From Fidelibacterota bacterium MT.SAG.3 (GTDB lineage Bacteria > Fidelibacterota > SORT01), in contig SORT01000007.1 of NCBI GenBank assembly GCA_004402895.1, forward strand, positions 1 through 64,000: a stretch of DNA of 64,000 nucleotides, written 5' to 3'. The translations under genes and the position numbers were made by a program. Below are positions 1-9,012 of this stretch, piece after piece (position 1 is the stretch's first letter; each line of letters opens with the position of its first letter). Under the pieces are notes generated by a model. The model saw nothing but the letters and a program-made list of their open reading frames with translations, was not told the DNA's origin and searched no databases.

Positions 1-150
1 TATTAAATGAGTCCGATTATAATCAAACTAATCTTTATAGAAGCAAAACTAAATAAGAGTAAAGGTATAAACAACTTATTTGTTTGTGATTTCCTTAAAT
101 CCCTGAGTATATTTTTGTCATCGATAAAAATATAACAATCAAGGGACAAG

Positions 151-552
151 ATGTATAAAGTAATAAAAGCGATCGAATTTTGTTACGGCCACCGATTATT
201 GAATTATGAAGGGAAGTGCAGACACCTCCATGGTCATAACGCCAAAGCGGAAATTGAGCTTAGCTCTGAAGAACTCGATGAGAGGGGAATGGTCTATGAT
301 TTTTCAGAGATAAAGCAATCGGTCAAAAAGTGGATCGACGAAAATATTGATCATGTGATGCTGCTGAACAAAGACGATGAAATCATTCCTATTCTTGAGG
401 AGTTGAAAGAGAGATTTTTAGCGGTTGATGGAAATCCGACCGCGGAATTCATCGCAAAAATGATATTCGACCAGGTCGATTCACTCGGGTTTCCCGTAAC
501 GAGTGTGAGGGTGTGGGAAACGCCGAACTCTAACGCGGTGTATAACAGATAG
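151..552 (+). CDS. queD: 6-carboxytetrahydropterin synthase / 6-pyruvoyl-tetrahydropterin synthase family (QueD)
   Basis: 133 aa ORF with CRHLHGHNAKAEIEL zinc-binding motif and C-terminal VRVWETPNSNAVY typical of QueD/PTPS. Confidence 0.9.
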   Translation: MYKVIKAIEFCYGHRLLNYEGKCRHLHGHNAKAEIELSSEELDERGMVYDFSEIKQSVKKWIDENIDHVMLLNKDDEIIPILEELKERFLAVDGNPTAEFIAKMIFDQVDSLGFPVTSVRVWETPNSNAVYNR

Positions 553-556
553 CCGA

Positions 557-1744
557 ATGAAACGCAATGAAGTATTTTTAGCCGGCGCTGTTCGGACTCC
601 TATAGGAGCCTATGGCGGAGTATTCAAAGAGATTAAAGCGGTAGAGCTTGGCAAAACAGCTGTCAAGGAGACATTGACCCGAACGAAGATCCCTTATGAT
701 GCTGTGGATGAACTCATATTCGGGCTCAGCAGGCAGGCAGGGAATAGACCTAATCCTGCGCGACAGGTAGTTCGTTTATCGGGATTACCGGATGAGGTGC
801 CTGCATGGACACTGAATCAAGCATGCGCCTCCGGGTTAAGGAGCATTGTAGCAGCCGCGCAAGCAATAGCTCTGGGTGACGGCAACGCTCTGATTGCCGG
901 GGGGATGGAATCGATGAGCACAACTCCATATCTACTTATGAAGGCGCGGTGGGGTTATAGGTTGGGCCACAGCGAAATCCTGGACGCTCAATATTGGGAT
1001 GGTTTCATCTGTCCACTTTGCAGTCAATTGATGGGAGAGACAGCAGAGAACCTTGTAGAAAAATACGGTATTACGCGTGAAGAGCAGGACGAATACGCGG
1101 CTCTTAGTCAACAGAAATGTGAGTCAGCGATCAATGAAGGGAAGTTTGAAACCGAAATTGCTGCTGTCGAATTAAGCGATAACAAAGGGAATTTAACTCG
1201 AATAGACAAAGACGAGAATCCGCGAAAAGGCCTGACGGTCGAATCACTCTCTAAGCTTAAACCTCTGTTTAAAGAAGAAGGTATTGTCCACGCGGGAGCA
1301 TCTTCGGGAATTTCGGATGGCGCGGCGTCAATGCTTGTTATGTCAGAAGAATGCGCTAAAGAAAACAGTATAGAACCGATGGCGCGGCTTGTCGGTTATT
1401 CAATAGTTGGGTTGGATCCAAAACAGATGGGACTGGGACCGGTACCTGCTCTGCGAAAATTGGAAGAGAAAACAGGGGTGAAAATTGAGAATGTCGATCT
1501 CATAGAGATCAACGAAGCTTTTGCGGCTCAAGTGATAGCATGTCAACGGGAGTTGAATATTGACGAAGAAAAGCTTAATGTAAACGGTGGAGCGATAGCG
1601 CTCGGTCATCCGATTGGGTGCACCGGCGCCCGGATAACCGTGACCTTACTGCATGAAATGCAGAGGAGAAAGAGCAAATACGGCATAACAACATTATGCG
1701 TTTCGGGGGGCATGGGAATCGCCGCGTTGTTTGAGAGAGTATAA
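557..1744 (+). CDS. Acetyl-CoA acetyltransferase (thiolase)
   Basis: 395 aa; NQACASGLRSI active-site Cys, GGMESMS, INEAFA, NVNGGAIALGHPIGCTGAR and CVSGGMGIA thiolase motifs. Confidence 0.95.
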   Translation: MKRNEVFLAGAVRTPIGAYGGVFKEIKAVELGKTAVKETLTRTKIPYDAVDELIFGLSRQAGNRPNPARQVVRLSGLPDEVPAWTLNQACASGLRSIVAAAQAIALGDGNALIAGGMESMSTTPYLLMKARWGYRLGHSEILDAQYWDGFICPLCSQLMGETAENLVEKYGITREEQDEYAALSQQKCESAINEGKFETEIAAVELSDNKGNLTRIDKDENPRKGLTVESLSKLKPLFKEEGIVHAGASSGISDGAASMLVMSEECAKENSIEPMARLVGYSIVGLDPKQMGLGPVPALRKLEEKTGVKIENVDLIEINEAFAAQVIACQRELNIDEEKLNVNGGAIALGHPIGCTGARITVTLLHEMQRRKSKYGITTLCVSGGMGIAALFERV

Positions 1745-1762
1745 ACATAATGAGGAATTCAA

Positions 1763-2131
1763 ATGGCTAAGGGAATATCTGATGAACCTGATTACAAAGC
1801 GATAATCAACTCACTCTACGAAAAAACTCGTAAGGGTAAGATCGCCTGGGAAAAGAGCGGAGAATCGACGAGGTATCGAGCCACAGTCGGCGATTCACTC
1901 TCTTTTGTGGTATTTCTGTACATCACAAATCCGGATGAACAGGAAGCAGCGCATATTCTGCGAATGCACGGCCCTGATGATGAACCGATTTTTGCGGTTA
2001 GCACGACTACTCCGGAATTGGAAGAAGAGGAGCATGAAAAGATCTCCGAGATTTACCGACTCGCCGGTCGGATTGCGGACAACGTGGATGACCAGATAAC
2101 GCAAGCACTAAAGGTTTTGAAAAAAGCATAG
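1763..2131 (+). CDS. Hypothetical protein
   Basis: 122 aa ORF in tight co-directional array with flanking genes. Confidence 0.75.
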   Translation: MAKGISDEPDYKAIINSLYEKTRKGKIAWEKSGESTRYRATVGDSLSFVVFLYITNPDEQEAAHILRMHGPDDEPIFAVSTTTPELEEEEHEKISEIYRLAGRIADNVDDQITQALKVLKKA

Positions 2132-2143
2132 CTTAACAGACCG

Positions 2144-2914
2144 ATGGAATATAAAAATATTATCTTTGGAATATCTGATCAGGTAGCGACAATTACTTTG
2201 AACCGTCCTCCTTATAACGTGATAGACATTGCTACGATGGATGAGATAACTGATGCTCTTGCGGAAGTGGAAAAAGAACCGGATCTGCATTTTATTGTCT
2301 TCAGAGGTGCCGGGGATAAGATGTTTTCAGCAGGTGTGGACATTTTAGATCATACTGAAGAGAGAGTAGAGGAGATGCTGTCAAAATTTCATGATATTTT
2401 CAGGCTTTTGTATAAATGGGATAAAATTTCTATTTCTGTTGTACAAGCGCCTGCGATAGGCGGTGGCTGTGAGTTAGCAACGTTTTGCGATTTTGTTATT
2501 GCGGCTGAATCGAGCTATTTTTCTCAACCTGAAATAGATGTCGGATGTTATCCTCCCATTGCCGCAGCTGCTTTTCCAAGAATAGTCGGACCTAAAATAG
2601 CCATGGATATTGTTTTAACTGGAAGAAAATTATCAGCTACTGAAGCAAAAGAAGTCGGATTGATAACGCGAGTGGTTCCCGACGACGAACTTGAAGAGTC
2701 CCTGACAGAACTCCTTACAACTCTGAATGGAAAGAGCCGGACGGTTCTATCTCTTGCCAAAAAGGCGTTGAGAGCAGGAACGGAATGGGAGTTCAATTTA
2801 GCGCTGACAAAGGCAGAAGATATATATTTTGATGAGCTTTTAAAAACAGAAGACGTGATGGAAGGATTAAACGCGTTCTCTGAAAAACGCAAACCGGATT
2901 GGAAGCACAAATGA
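2144..2914 (+). CDS. Enoyl-CoA hydratase/isomerase family protein (possibly cyclohexa-1,5-dienecarbonyl-CoA hydratase-like)
   Basis: 256 aa crotonase fold: FSAGVDILDH, APAIGGGCELATFCDFVIAAESSYFSQPEIDVGCYPP. Confidence 0.88.
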   Translation: MEYKNIIFGISDQVATITLNRPPYNVIDIATMDEITDALAEVEKEPDLHFIVFRGAGDKMFSAGVDILDHTEERVEEMLSKFHDIFRLLYKWDKISISVVQAPAIGGGCELATFCDFVIAAESSYFSQPEIDVGCYPPIAAAAFPRIVGPKIAMDIVLTGRKLSATEAKEVGLITRVVPDDELEESLTELLTTLNGKSRTVLSLAKKALRAGTEWEFNLALTKAEDIYFDELLKTEDVMEGLNAFSEKRKPDWKHK

Positions 2915-3504
2915 ATATTGATCCAAATGATATAGACAGAAAAGAAGCATATAATTTATTCACGAGTGTAATAGTTCCACGTCCTATCGCATGGGTGACA
3001 ACTCTAAATGATGACGGTTCCACGAATGCCGCGCCGTTCAGTTTTTTTATGGGAGTGACCAGCTATCCGCCTCGATTGGCTTTTTCGGTTTCTTCGAGAA
3101 GGGGCGCGCCGAAAGACACAGCGAAAAATATAATGAGGACTGAAGAATTTGTTGTTAATCTCGTTACGAAATCCAATGTGGAAGCGATGTTCATTACTTC
3201 AGGAGACTATGAATACGGCATTGATGAGCTGCGGCAAGCGAAACTATCGACCGGTGAGTCGGAAAAGATCTCAGCGCCGTATATAAAAGAATCACCCGTA
3301 AATATGGAATGTAAGTTAGAAAAAATAGTCGAGATCGGAGAGCCGACAAATTATATGATCATAGGAGAGGTAATACTCTTTCACATAGATGAAGCGATAT
3401 ATTCCGAGGGAGTGGTCGATCCGCACAAATTGCAATCGGTTGGAAGAATGGGAAATCCCCTTTACAGCAATGTGAATGATATTTTCAAAATGGAACGTCC
3501 CTGA
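2911..3504 (+). CDS. Flavin reductase family protein (FMN-binding split barrel)
   Basis: AYNLFTSVIVPRPIAWVTTLNDDGSTNAAPFSFF motif; start chosen at ATG 2911 (ORF track opens 2899). Confidence 0.85.
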   Translation: MNIDPNDIDRKEAYNLFTSVIVPRPIAWVTTLNDDGSTNAAPFSFFMGVTSYPPRLAFSVSSRRGAPKDTAKNIMRTEEFVVNLVTKSNVEAMFITSGDYEYGIDELRQAKLSTGESEKISAPYIKESPVNMECKLEKIVEIGEPTNYMIIGEVILFHIDEAIYSEGVVDPHKLQSVGRMGNPLYSNVNDIFKMERP

Positions 3505-3548
3505 TTTTGGAGCGCAGATCGTATTAAAAAGCTGATGGACGAAAAAAT

Positions 3549-4586
3549 TTGAGTAAAACGATGCAAGCTGCCTTTCTCATTGAGCCGGGTAAGATCGAAT
3601 TGAGGGAGATTCCGATTCCGGAACCGGGAAAAGGAGAAATTATCGCAAAGGTACATACTGCCCTCACATGCGGTACAGATCTGAAAACTTACCGGAGAGG
3701 GCATCCGAAAGTCACTCTTCCCTCTCCATTCGGGCATGAATTTTCGGGAACAGTATATGATGTAGGGCAAGATGTGAACGGTTTTAAGGAAGGTGATAAT
3801 CTTATGACTGTCTTCTCCGCGCCTTGCGGTAATTGCTATTTTTGTAAGAGAGGCGATGAACACCTTTGCGCTGAGCTGAAGAACTCTTTGATGTTCGGCG
3901 CCTATGCGGAGTATATCCGCATTCCTGAACCGATAGTTTCAAAGAATTTGTTCAGTAAGCCGCACTCACTTTCGTTCCGGCAGGCAGCGCTTCTTGAACC
4001 ACTCTCATGCGTTATGCACGGTATAGATGAAGCTTCTCCGTCAGAGGACGACACAGTTTTGCTGATAGGCGCGGGAACCATCGGATTGCTTTTCACAGCG
4101 GTGTTAAAAACCTTTCATCCTAAAAAATTGATCGTGGCTGCTCGAGGAGAGGAGCGCATCGCGATAGCTGAGAAATTCGGAGCGGACATTGTTATTGATG
4201 CTGCAAAAGGAGACATTCTTAAAGAGGTTCATAATCTCACCGATGGGATGGGAGCCAATGTAGTGATAGAGTCGACCGGCTCGAAGGAAGTATGGGAAAA
4301 GTCAATTGAATATAGTTCTAAGAACGGCAAACTGATTCTATTTGGGGGACTACCTGAAGGTTCTTCGGTAACTTACGATGCGGAACGCATACATTATGAC
4401 CATATAAGACTTCAAGGAGTTTTTCATTATCGCAGAAAAGATGTAACGGCTGCCCGCGAGCTCCTAATAAATGGTGGGATACATTTGGAACCATTGATAA
4501 CAGATGAGTATTCGTTAGGAGATCTGAAAAAAGTATTCCGGTTTTTGGACGATAAACAGGGTATAAAGTATGCTATACTGCCTTGA
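3549..4586 (+). CDS. Zinc-dependent medium-chain alcohol/polyol dehydrogenase
   Basis: 345 aa; CGTDLKTYRRG, GHEFSGTV, CGNCYFCKRGDEHLC structural Zn site, GAGTIGLL Rossmann motif. Confidence 0.9.
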   Translation: MSKTMQAAFLIEPGKIELREIPIPEPGKGEIIAKVHTALTCGTDLKTYRRGHPKVTLPSPFGHEFSGTVYDVGQDVNGFKEGDNLMTVFSAPCGNCYFCKRGDEHLCAELKNSLMFGAYAEYIRIPEPIVSKNLFSKPHSLSFRQAALLEPLSCVMHGIDEASPSEDDTVLLIGAGTIGLLFTAVLKTFHPKKLIVAARGEERIAIAEKFGADIVIDAAKGDILKEVHNLTDGMGANVVIESTGSKEVWEKSIEYSSKNGKLILFGGLPEGSSVTYDAERIHYDHIRLQGVFHYRRKDVTAARELLINGGIHLEPLITDEYSLGDLKKVFRFLDDKQGIKYAILP

Positions 4587-4644
4587 TAGAGAGTTTCGAA
4601 TTTATATTGAGCAGAGGAGCTTTTGGTTTTTATAGGCAGACGAA

Positions 4645-5262
4645 ATGGATATTCACGGAATAATATTAGCGGCAGGTGGCTCGACCAGAATGGATGATAA
4701 ATTTCCAAAACTTACGCTGCCATTCAGACGGAAGCCGCTACTCTGGTGGTCCTTACAGGCAGCATTAGATTCCAATTTAAAAAGTGTCACGCTAATAGTT
4801 GGAGCAAATAAGAACAAAGTCCTTTATGCTGTTAAAAATATTGGTGGAGGGGAGAGATTCAAAATCCACGTAAATTCAAAATGGAAAGAAGGTCGTTCGA
4901 CTTCAGTTGCAAAAGGAATAAAATCGTTAAAAGATAAAGCTGAGCATATTATGTTTATACAGGGCGATCAACCCTTAATGACGTCTAAACTAATAAATTC
5001 AGTGCTCTCTTTAGCGGAAGAATATCCGAGTTCCCCTATGGTATATCCTGTTTATAATGGGGAAAAAGCAAATCCGGTTCTGTATTCATCAAATGGTATT
5101 AAAGAACTACTGAAAATCGGTGGAGACGTTTCGGGTTACATTTTGACAGAGCTGTTTAAAGACGATGTAGAAACGTTTGAGATTGAGGATGATTCATCCC
5201 AATTCAACGTGAATACGAATGGTGATTATAGAAAGCTGATAGAAGAATATGAGAAAGAGTAA
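4645..5262 (+). CDS. Molybdenum cofactor cytidylyltransferase-like NTP transferase (MocA/MobA family)
   Basis: 205 aa; GIILAAGGSTRMDDKFPKLTLPFRRKPLL and IQGDQPLM motifs; followed by XdhC and YqeB-like genes. Confidence 0.82.
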   Translation: MDIHGIILAAGGSTRMDDKFPKLTLPFRRKPLLWWSLQAALDSNLKSVTLIVGANKNKVLYAVKNIGGGERFKIHVNSKWKEGRSTSVAKGIKSLKDKAEHIMFIQGDQPLMTSKLINSVLSLAEEYPSSPMVYPVYNGEKANPVLYSSNGIKELLKIGGDVSGYILTELFKDDVETFEIEDDSSQFNVNTNGDYRKLIEEYEKE

Positions 5263-6031
5263 AGTTTTCAAACGGATCTCGGAGCTGCTGAACGAAGGAA
5301 AGTCGTTTGCAGTAGGAACACTTTTAGAGGTAAAGGGTTCGGTGCCTCAAAAGGTGGGAGCAAAAATAATAATCTATCCCGATTCTTCTATCGAGTTTAC
5401 AATAGGTGGCGGGCCGTTTGAAGCACAAGTTATCCATGATTCTCTCGAACTGATGAAAAATGGCGGGAGTAATGATATAAAGAAGTATGAACTGACGGAG
5501 GATTCGCTTGGAATGTTCTGTCAGGGAGTATCCAAGGTTTTGATAGAGAGTTTTCGACCGGAAGCGAATCTCGTAATTTTCGGTGCGGGGCATGTTGGAT
5601 ATGCATTTGCAAATCTGGCTTCACAGCTGGGAATTTTTAATATCACCGTAGCGGATGACAGACCTGAATTCGCGGATGCTGACCGATTCAACGGCAGCAT
5701 GAATGTGGTTTTAACCGACAGAGATTACGAAGATAATCTTCCTAAGGTGGATGAAAATTCGTTGGTAGTGATAGTCACACGCTGTCATCCAACAGATAAG
5801 GCGCTTGTGAAACGGTACGCAGGGTCAGAGGCAGCATATGTCGGAATGATAGGAAGCAAATCGAAGCGGAAAAAATTATTCGGAGAATTAGAAAAAGAAG
5901 GTGTACCAAAAGAAGAGCTCGATAAGGTTCACTCTCCTATCGGTATTCAGATCGGTGGAAAGGAGCCCATGGAGATCGCCGTCAGCATTCTTGCTGAAAT
6001 AGTGAAAGTTAAAAATGAGCTATTCGAATAA
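5249..6031 (+). CDS. XdhC/CoxI family molybdenum-hydroxylase maturation protein
   Basis: 260 aa; VIFGAGHVGYAFANLASQLGIFNITVADDRPEFA, AAYVGMIGSKSKRKKLF, HSPIGIQIGGKEPMEIAVSILAEIV. Confidence 0.92.
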   Translation: MRKSKVFKRISELLNEGKSFAVGTLLEVKGSVPQKVGAKIIIYPDSSIEFTIGGGPFEAQVIHDSLELMKNGGSNDIKKYELTEDSLGMFCQGVSKVLIESFRPEANLVIFGAGHVGYAFANLASQLGIFNITVADDRPEFADADRFNGSMNVVLTDRDYEDNLPKVDENSLVVIVTRCHPTDKALVKRYAGSEAAYVGMIGSKSKRKKLFGELEKEGVPKEELDKVHSPIGIQIGGKEPMEIAVSILAEIVKVKNELFE

Positions 6032-6812
6032 TCTGGTAGTTTTTCGCGGCGCCGGTGAACTTGCGTCGGGCGCTATTCGCAGACTAATACTCGCAGGATT
6101 TCCTGTTATTGCCCTTGAAACAGAGAAACCGTTGTGTATCCGAAGAACGGTTTCCTTCGCCACAGCTGTGTATGAGAGCGAGGCAGAAGTGGAGGGTGTT
6201 AGAGGAAAATATTTTAAAGAGAGAGTTGATGCTCTGAATGGAGCAAAAGATGGAATCGCCGCTATCATCATTGATCCTGATGGAGCTGCGATCCGTGAGC
6301 TTTCTCCGTCTGTTTTGGTTGACGCACGTATGCTGAAAAAGAATTCGGATATTTCAAGAGAATCGGCTCCCGTTGTAATAGCGTTAGGCCCCGGATATAG
6401 GGCATCTGAAGATGTCCATTATGTAGTTGAAACATCTCGTGGACACGATCTCGGCAGAGTGATCTCGGAGGGTGCGGCATTGCCCGATACAGGAGTTCCG
6501 GGAGAGTTGGGCGGTGAAACGGCGAAACGTGTTTTGCGCGCTCCGGTCAGTGGGGAATTTATTCCTACCATGAAATTGGGTGATATGGTCTCAGCCGGAG
6601 ATGTTGTCGGGGAAGTGAACGGAGCTGAAATCAAGTCAGAGCTTAATGGATTACTTCGAGGTCTGCTCTATGATGGAGTAATGGTTTCAGAAGGGATGAA
6701 GATAGGAGACGTTGACCCTCGTGGAAACAGAGATTTCCTGCATAGCGTCTCTGACAAAGCGAACTCGATTGCCGGTGGAGTGATGGAAGCCGTTTTTAGG
6801 GGAATAGGCTAA
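6015..6812 (+). CDS. YqeB/EF2563-like selenium-dependent molybdenum hydroxylase system protein
   Basis: 265 aa; FRGAGELASGAIRRLILAGFPVIALETEKPLCIRRTVSFATAVYE is characteristic of the family; operonic with MocA and XdhC. Confidence 0.82.
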   Translation: MSYSNNLVVFRGAGELASGAIRRLILAGFPVIALETEKPLCIRRTVSFATAVYESEAEVEGVRGKYFKERVDALNGAKDGIAAIIIDPDGAAIRELSPSVLVDARMLKKNSDISRESAPVVIALGPGYRASEDVHYVVETSRGHDLGRVISEGAALPDTGVPGELGGETAKRVLRAPVSGEFIPTMKLGDMVSAGDVVGEVNGAEIKSELNGLLRGLLYDGVMVSEGMKIGDVDPRGNRDFLHSVSDKANSIAGGVMEAVFRGIG

Positions 6813-6908
6813 TGCAAAGAATACTCTTTCATCGGCCTCTCGTTACTATTAAGTTTGATAGCAATTATGCTTAAATAATTAAAATTTTGATTTGAAAGGA
6901 ACAGACAG

Positions 6909-8174
6909 ATGGGGATGACACTCACAGAAAAAATACTCGCAAATAAATCGGGGAACTCTACAGTAAAACCCGGGGATATAATATTTGCTCAAGTCGATTT
7001 CTCAATGGCGACAGATATCGCTTCGCCGATAACTATACAGGTATTTGAGCAATTGAACAGAGATAAGGTTTTTGACCCGGACAAGATAGCATTGGTAAAC
7101 GATCATCTGACTCCGGCAAAGGATATTGCTGCCGCCGGTTTCAGTAAAATGATGAGAGAATTCGCGAAGAAGTATGGTATCAAACATTATTATGAAGTTG
7201 GTCGTTCTGGTATCTCTCATGTGATCCTCCCTGAAGACGGATTGGTTGCGCCTGGGGATATAATCGTAGGCGCTGATTCGCATTCGACTACATACGGGGC
7301 ATTTGGTGCTTTCGGTACCGGGATGGGGGCGACCGATATCGCCTGCGCATGGGCTGAGGGTGAAGTATGGCTTCGTGTTCCCGAGACGATAAAGATAGAA
7401 TTCAAGGGGACGATGCCAAAATATGTTATCGGCAAAGATCTTGTTCTGCTTGTATGTCGCGACCTCGGGATGGAAGGAGGAACTTACAAAGCCCTTGAAT
7501 ATTGTGGCGAGACAGTTGAAAATATGACGATGGAAGACAGGCTGACACTGACCAATATGGCTATAGAAGCGGGCGCTAAGAACGGCGTTATAAAAGCCGA
7601 TGAGACTACGATGAAATATTTGGAGGGCAGGCTGCAGAGAGATGATTATAAAATTTTTGAATCCGACGAAGACGCGGTGTATCATAGTCTCTTGGAGTAT
7701 GACGTGTCTGATATGGAACCGCAAGTCGCTCTGCCGTTTCTTCCAAGTAACGTAAAACCGATATCGGAAGTAGAACCGAGAAAGGTCGATCAGGTTATGA
7801 TAGGATCATGCACGAACGGTCGTTACTCCGATTTTGAGCTGGTGGCTGAAGTTCTCGGCGACAGGAAGTTTTCAAAAGACATAAGGACGCTTATTTCACC
7901 TGCTACAACCGAGATATACAATAAAATGATTAAATCAGGGCTATCTTTGAAATTCTCGGAAGCGGGAGCCGCTATAACTACACCTGGATGCGGAGCGTGT
8001 ATCGGCGCTCATCTTGGCGTTATGGGTGAAAATGAAGTGGGCGTTTTCACTACAAATAGGAATTTCCCCGGCAGAACAGGAGCAAGGAGTGCGGAAATCT
8101 ATCTGACGAACCCTGCAGTCGCCGCCGCGACCGCGATTATGGGTCGAATAACCGATCCAAGAGAGTTAGATTAA
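6909..8174 (+). CDS. leuC: 3-isopropylmalate dehydratase / homoaconitase family large subunit
   Basis: 421 aa; VNDHLTPAKD, GADSHSTTYGAFGAFGTGMGATD, IGSCTNGRYSD, PGCGACIGAHLGV, NRNFPGRTG. Confidence 0.9.
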   Translation: MGMTLTEKILANKSGNSTVKPGDIIFAQVDFSMATDIASPITIQVFEQLNRDKVFDPDKIALVNDHLTPAKDIAAAGFSKMMREFAKKYGIKHYYEVGRSGISHVILPEDGLVAPGDIIVGADSHSTTYGAFGAFGTGMGATDIACAWAEGEVWLRVPETIKIEFKGTMPKYVIGKDLVLLVCRDLGMEGGTYKALEYCGETVENMTMEDRLTLTNMAIEAGAKNGVIKADETTMKYLEGRLQRDDYKIFESDEDAVYHSLLEYDVSDMEPQVALPFLPSNVKPISEVEPRKVDQVMIGSCTNGRYSDFELVAEVLGDRKFSKDIRTLISPATTEIYNKMIKSGLSLKFSEAGAAITTPGCGACIGAHLGVMGENEVGVFTTNRNFPGRTGARSAEIYLTNPAVAAATAIMGRITDPRELD

Positions 8175-8207
8175 AACCTGTATAAGTGGTGCTATTATTA
8201 GTTTATG

Positions 8208-8231
8208 AATTCTGACCAGCGGGTCGGAATT
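8208..8231. terminator. Hairpin between convergent genes (possible bidirectional terminator)
   Basis: AATTCTGACC-AGCG-GGTCGGAATT, 10-bp stem with one G-T wobble, between leuC-like and deacetylase stop codons. Confidence 0.55.
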
Positions 8232-8235
8232 GAAT

Positions 8236-9009
8236 CTATCTCCCGTTCAATCCTATTAGTTCACGAACCGTAAGAAACCGGTAACCTCGCTCTCTAAGCC
8301 GGTCAATTATAATAGAAACCGCGGCAATTGTCTGGCTGCGATCTACCGTTCCGAATGTGCCGCTGTCGTGCAGTATAATGATAGAACCGGGTTTGATGCG
8401 GCTCAGTACTCGTTCTACAATCTTGTCTATCCCCGGTTTGTATGGATCTCTGGGATATACTTCTCCTACCACTGTCCTCATACCACTTTCGCCGATCGCA
8501 TCCAACATAGAAGGAGTGAAAAGTCCCATCGGAGGTCTAAAATAAATAGGCATAGTGCCGACAGTTTTTTCAATCAAGGCAGAAGTAGATTCAATCTGAC
8601 GCTTGACATAGCTCTTACTGTAAAGAGGGAGGAAAGAATGTTTGAACGAATGGTTTCCTATTTCATGTCCCTCCGAGTGAATACGTTTAACAATTTCGGG
8701 ATACTTCTCCACATGCTTGCCGAGCAGGAAAAACGTTGCCTTGGCTTCTTTGCGCGCAAGAATGTCAAGTAACTGAGGAGTATATGTTTCGTTCGGACCG
8801 TCATCGAAAGTGAAAGCGACAACTTTTTCATCTGTGTCAACGGACCAGACGACGCGATCAGAAATTAGATGCCCGTACTTTTCAAACATTATTATGTCCG
8901 TATAATATGACAGAGCGTAAAAAGTTGTTGGAAAAGCAACTATCGCGGAGATCAGAAATAAAGTTCTGATTTTCCACCTCTTCCAATTTTGAAATGGTAT
9001 CAGACGCAT
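8236..9009 (-). CDS. Polysaccharide deacetylase (NodB homology domain)
   Basis: 257 aa; VAFTFDDGPNETYTPQLLDIL, EGHEIGNHSFKH, YFRPPMG, IILHDSG motifs with N-terminal TM. Confidence 0.92.
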   Translation of the reverse strand: MRLIPFQNWKRWKIRTLFLISAIVAFPTTFYALSYYTDIIMFEKYGHLISDRVVWSVDTDEKVVAFTFDDGPNETYTPQLLDILARKEAKATFFLLGKHVEKYPEIVKRIHSEGHEIGNHSFKHSFLPLYSKSYVKRQIESTSALIEKTVGTMPIYFRPPMGLFTPSMLDAIGESGMRTVVGEVYPRDPYKPGIDKIVERVLSRIKPGSIIILHDSGTFGTVDRSQTIAAVSIIIDRLRERGYRFLTVRELIGLNGR

Positions 9010-9012
9010 TTT

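Noticed and set aside
7002-7724. 240-aa minus-strand ORF antisense to leuC
   Set aside because: Cys/His/Tyr-rich translation with no domain; antisense shadow of a strongly supported CDS.
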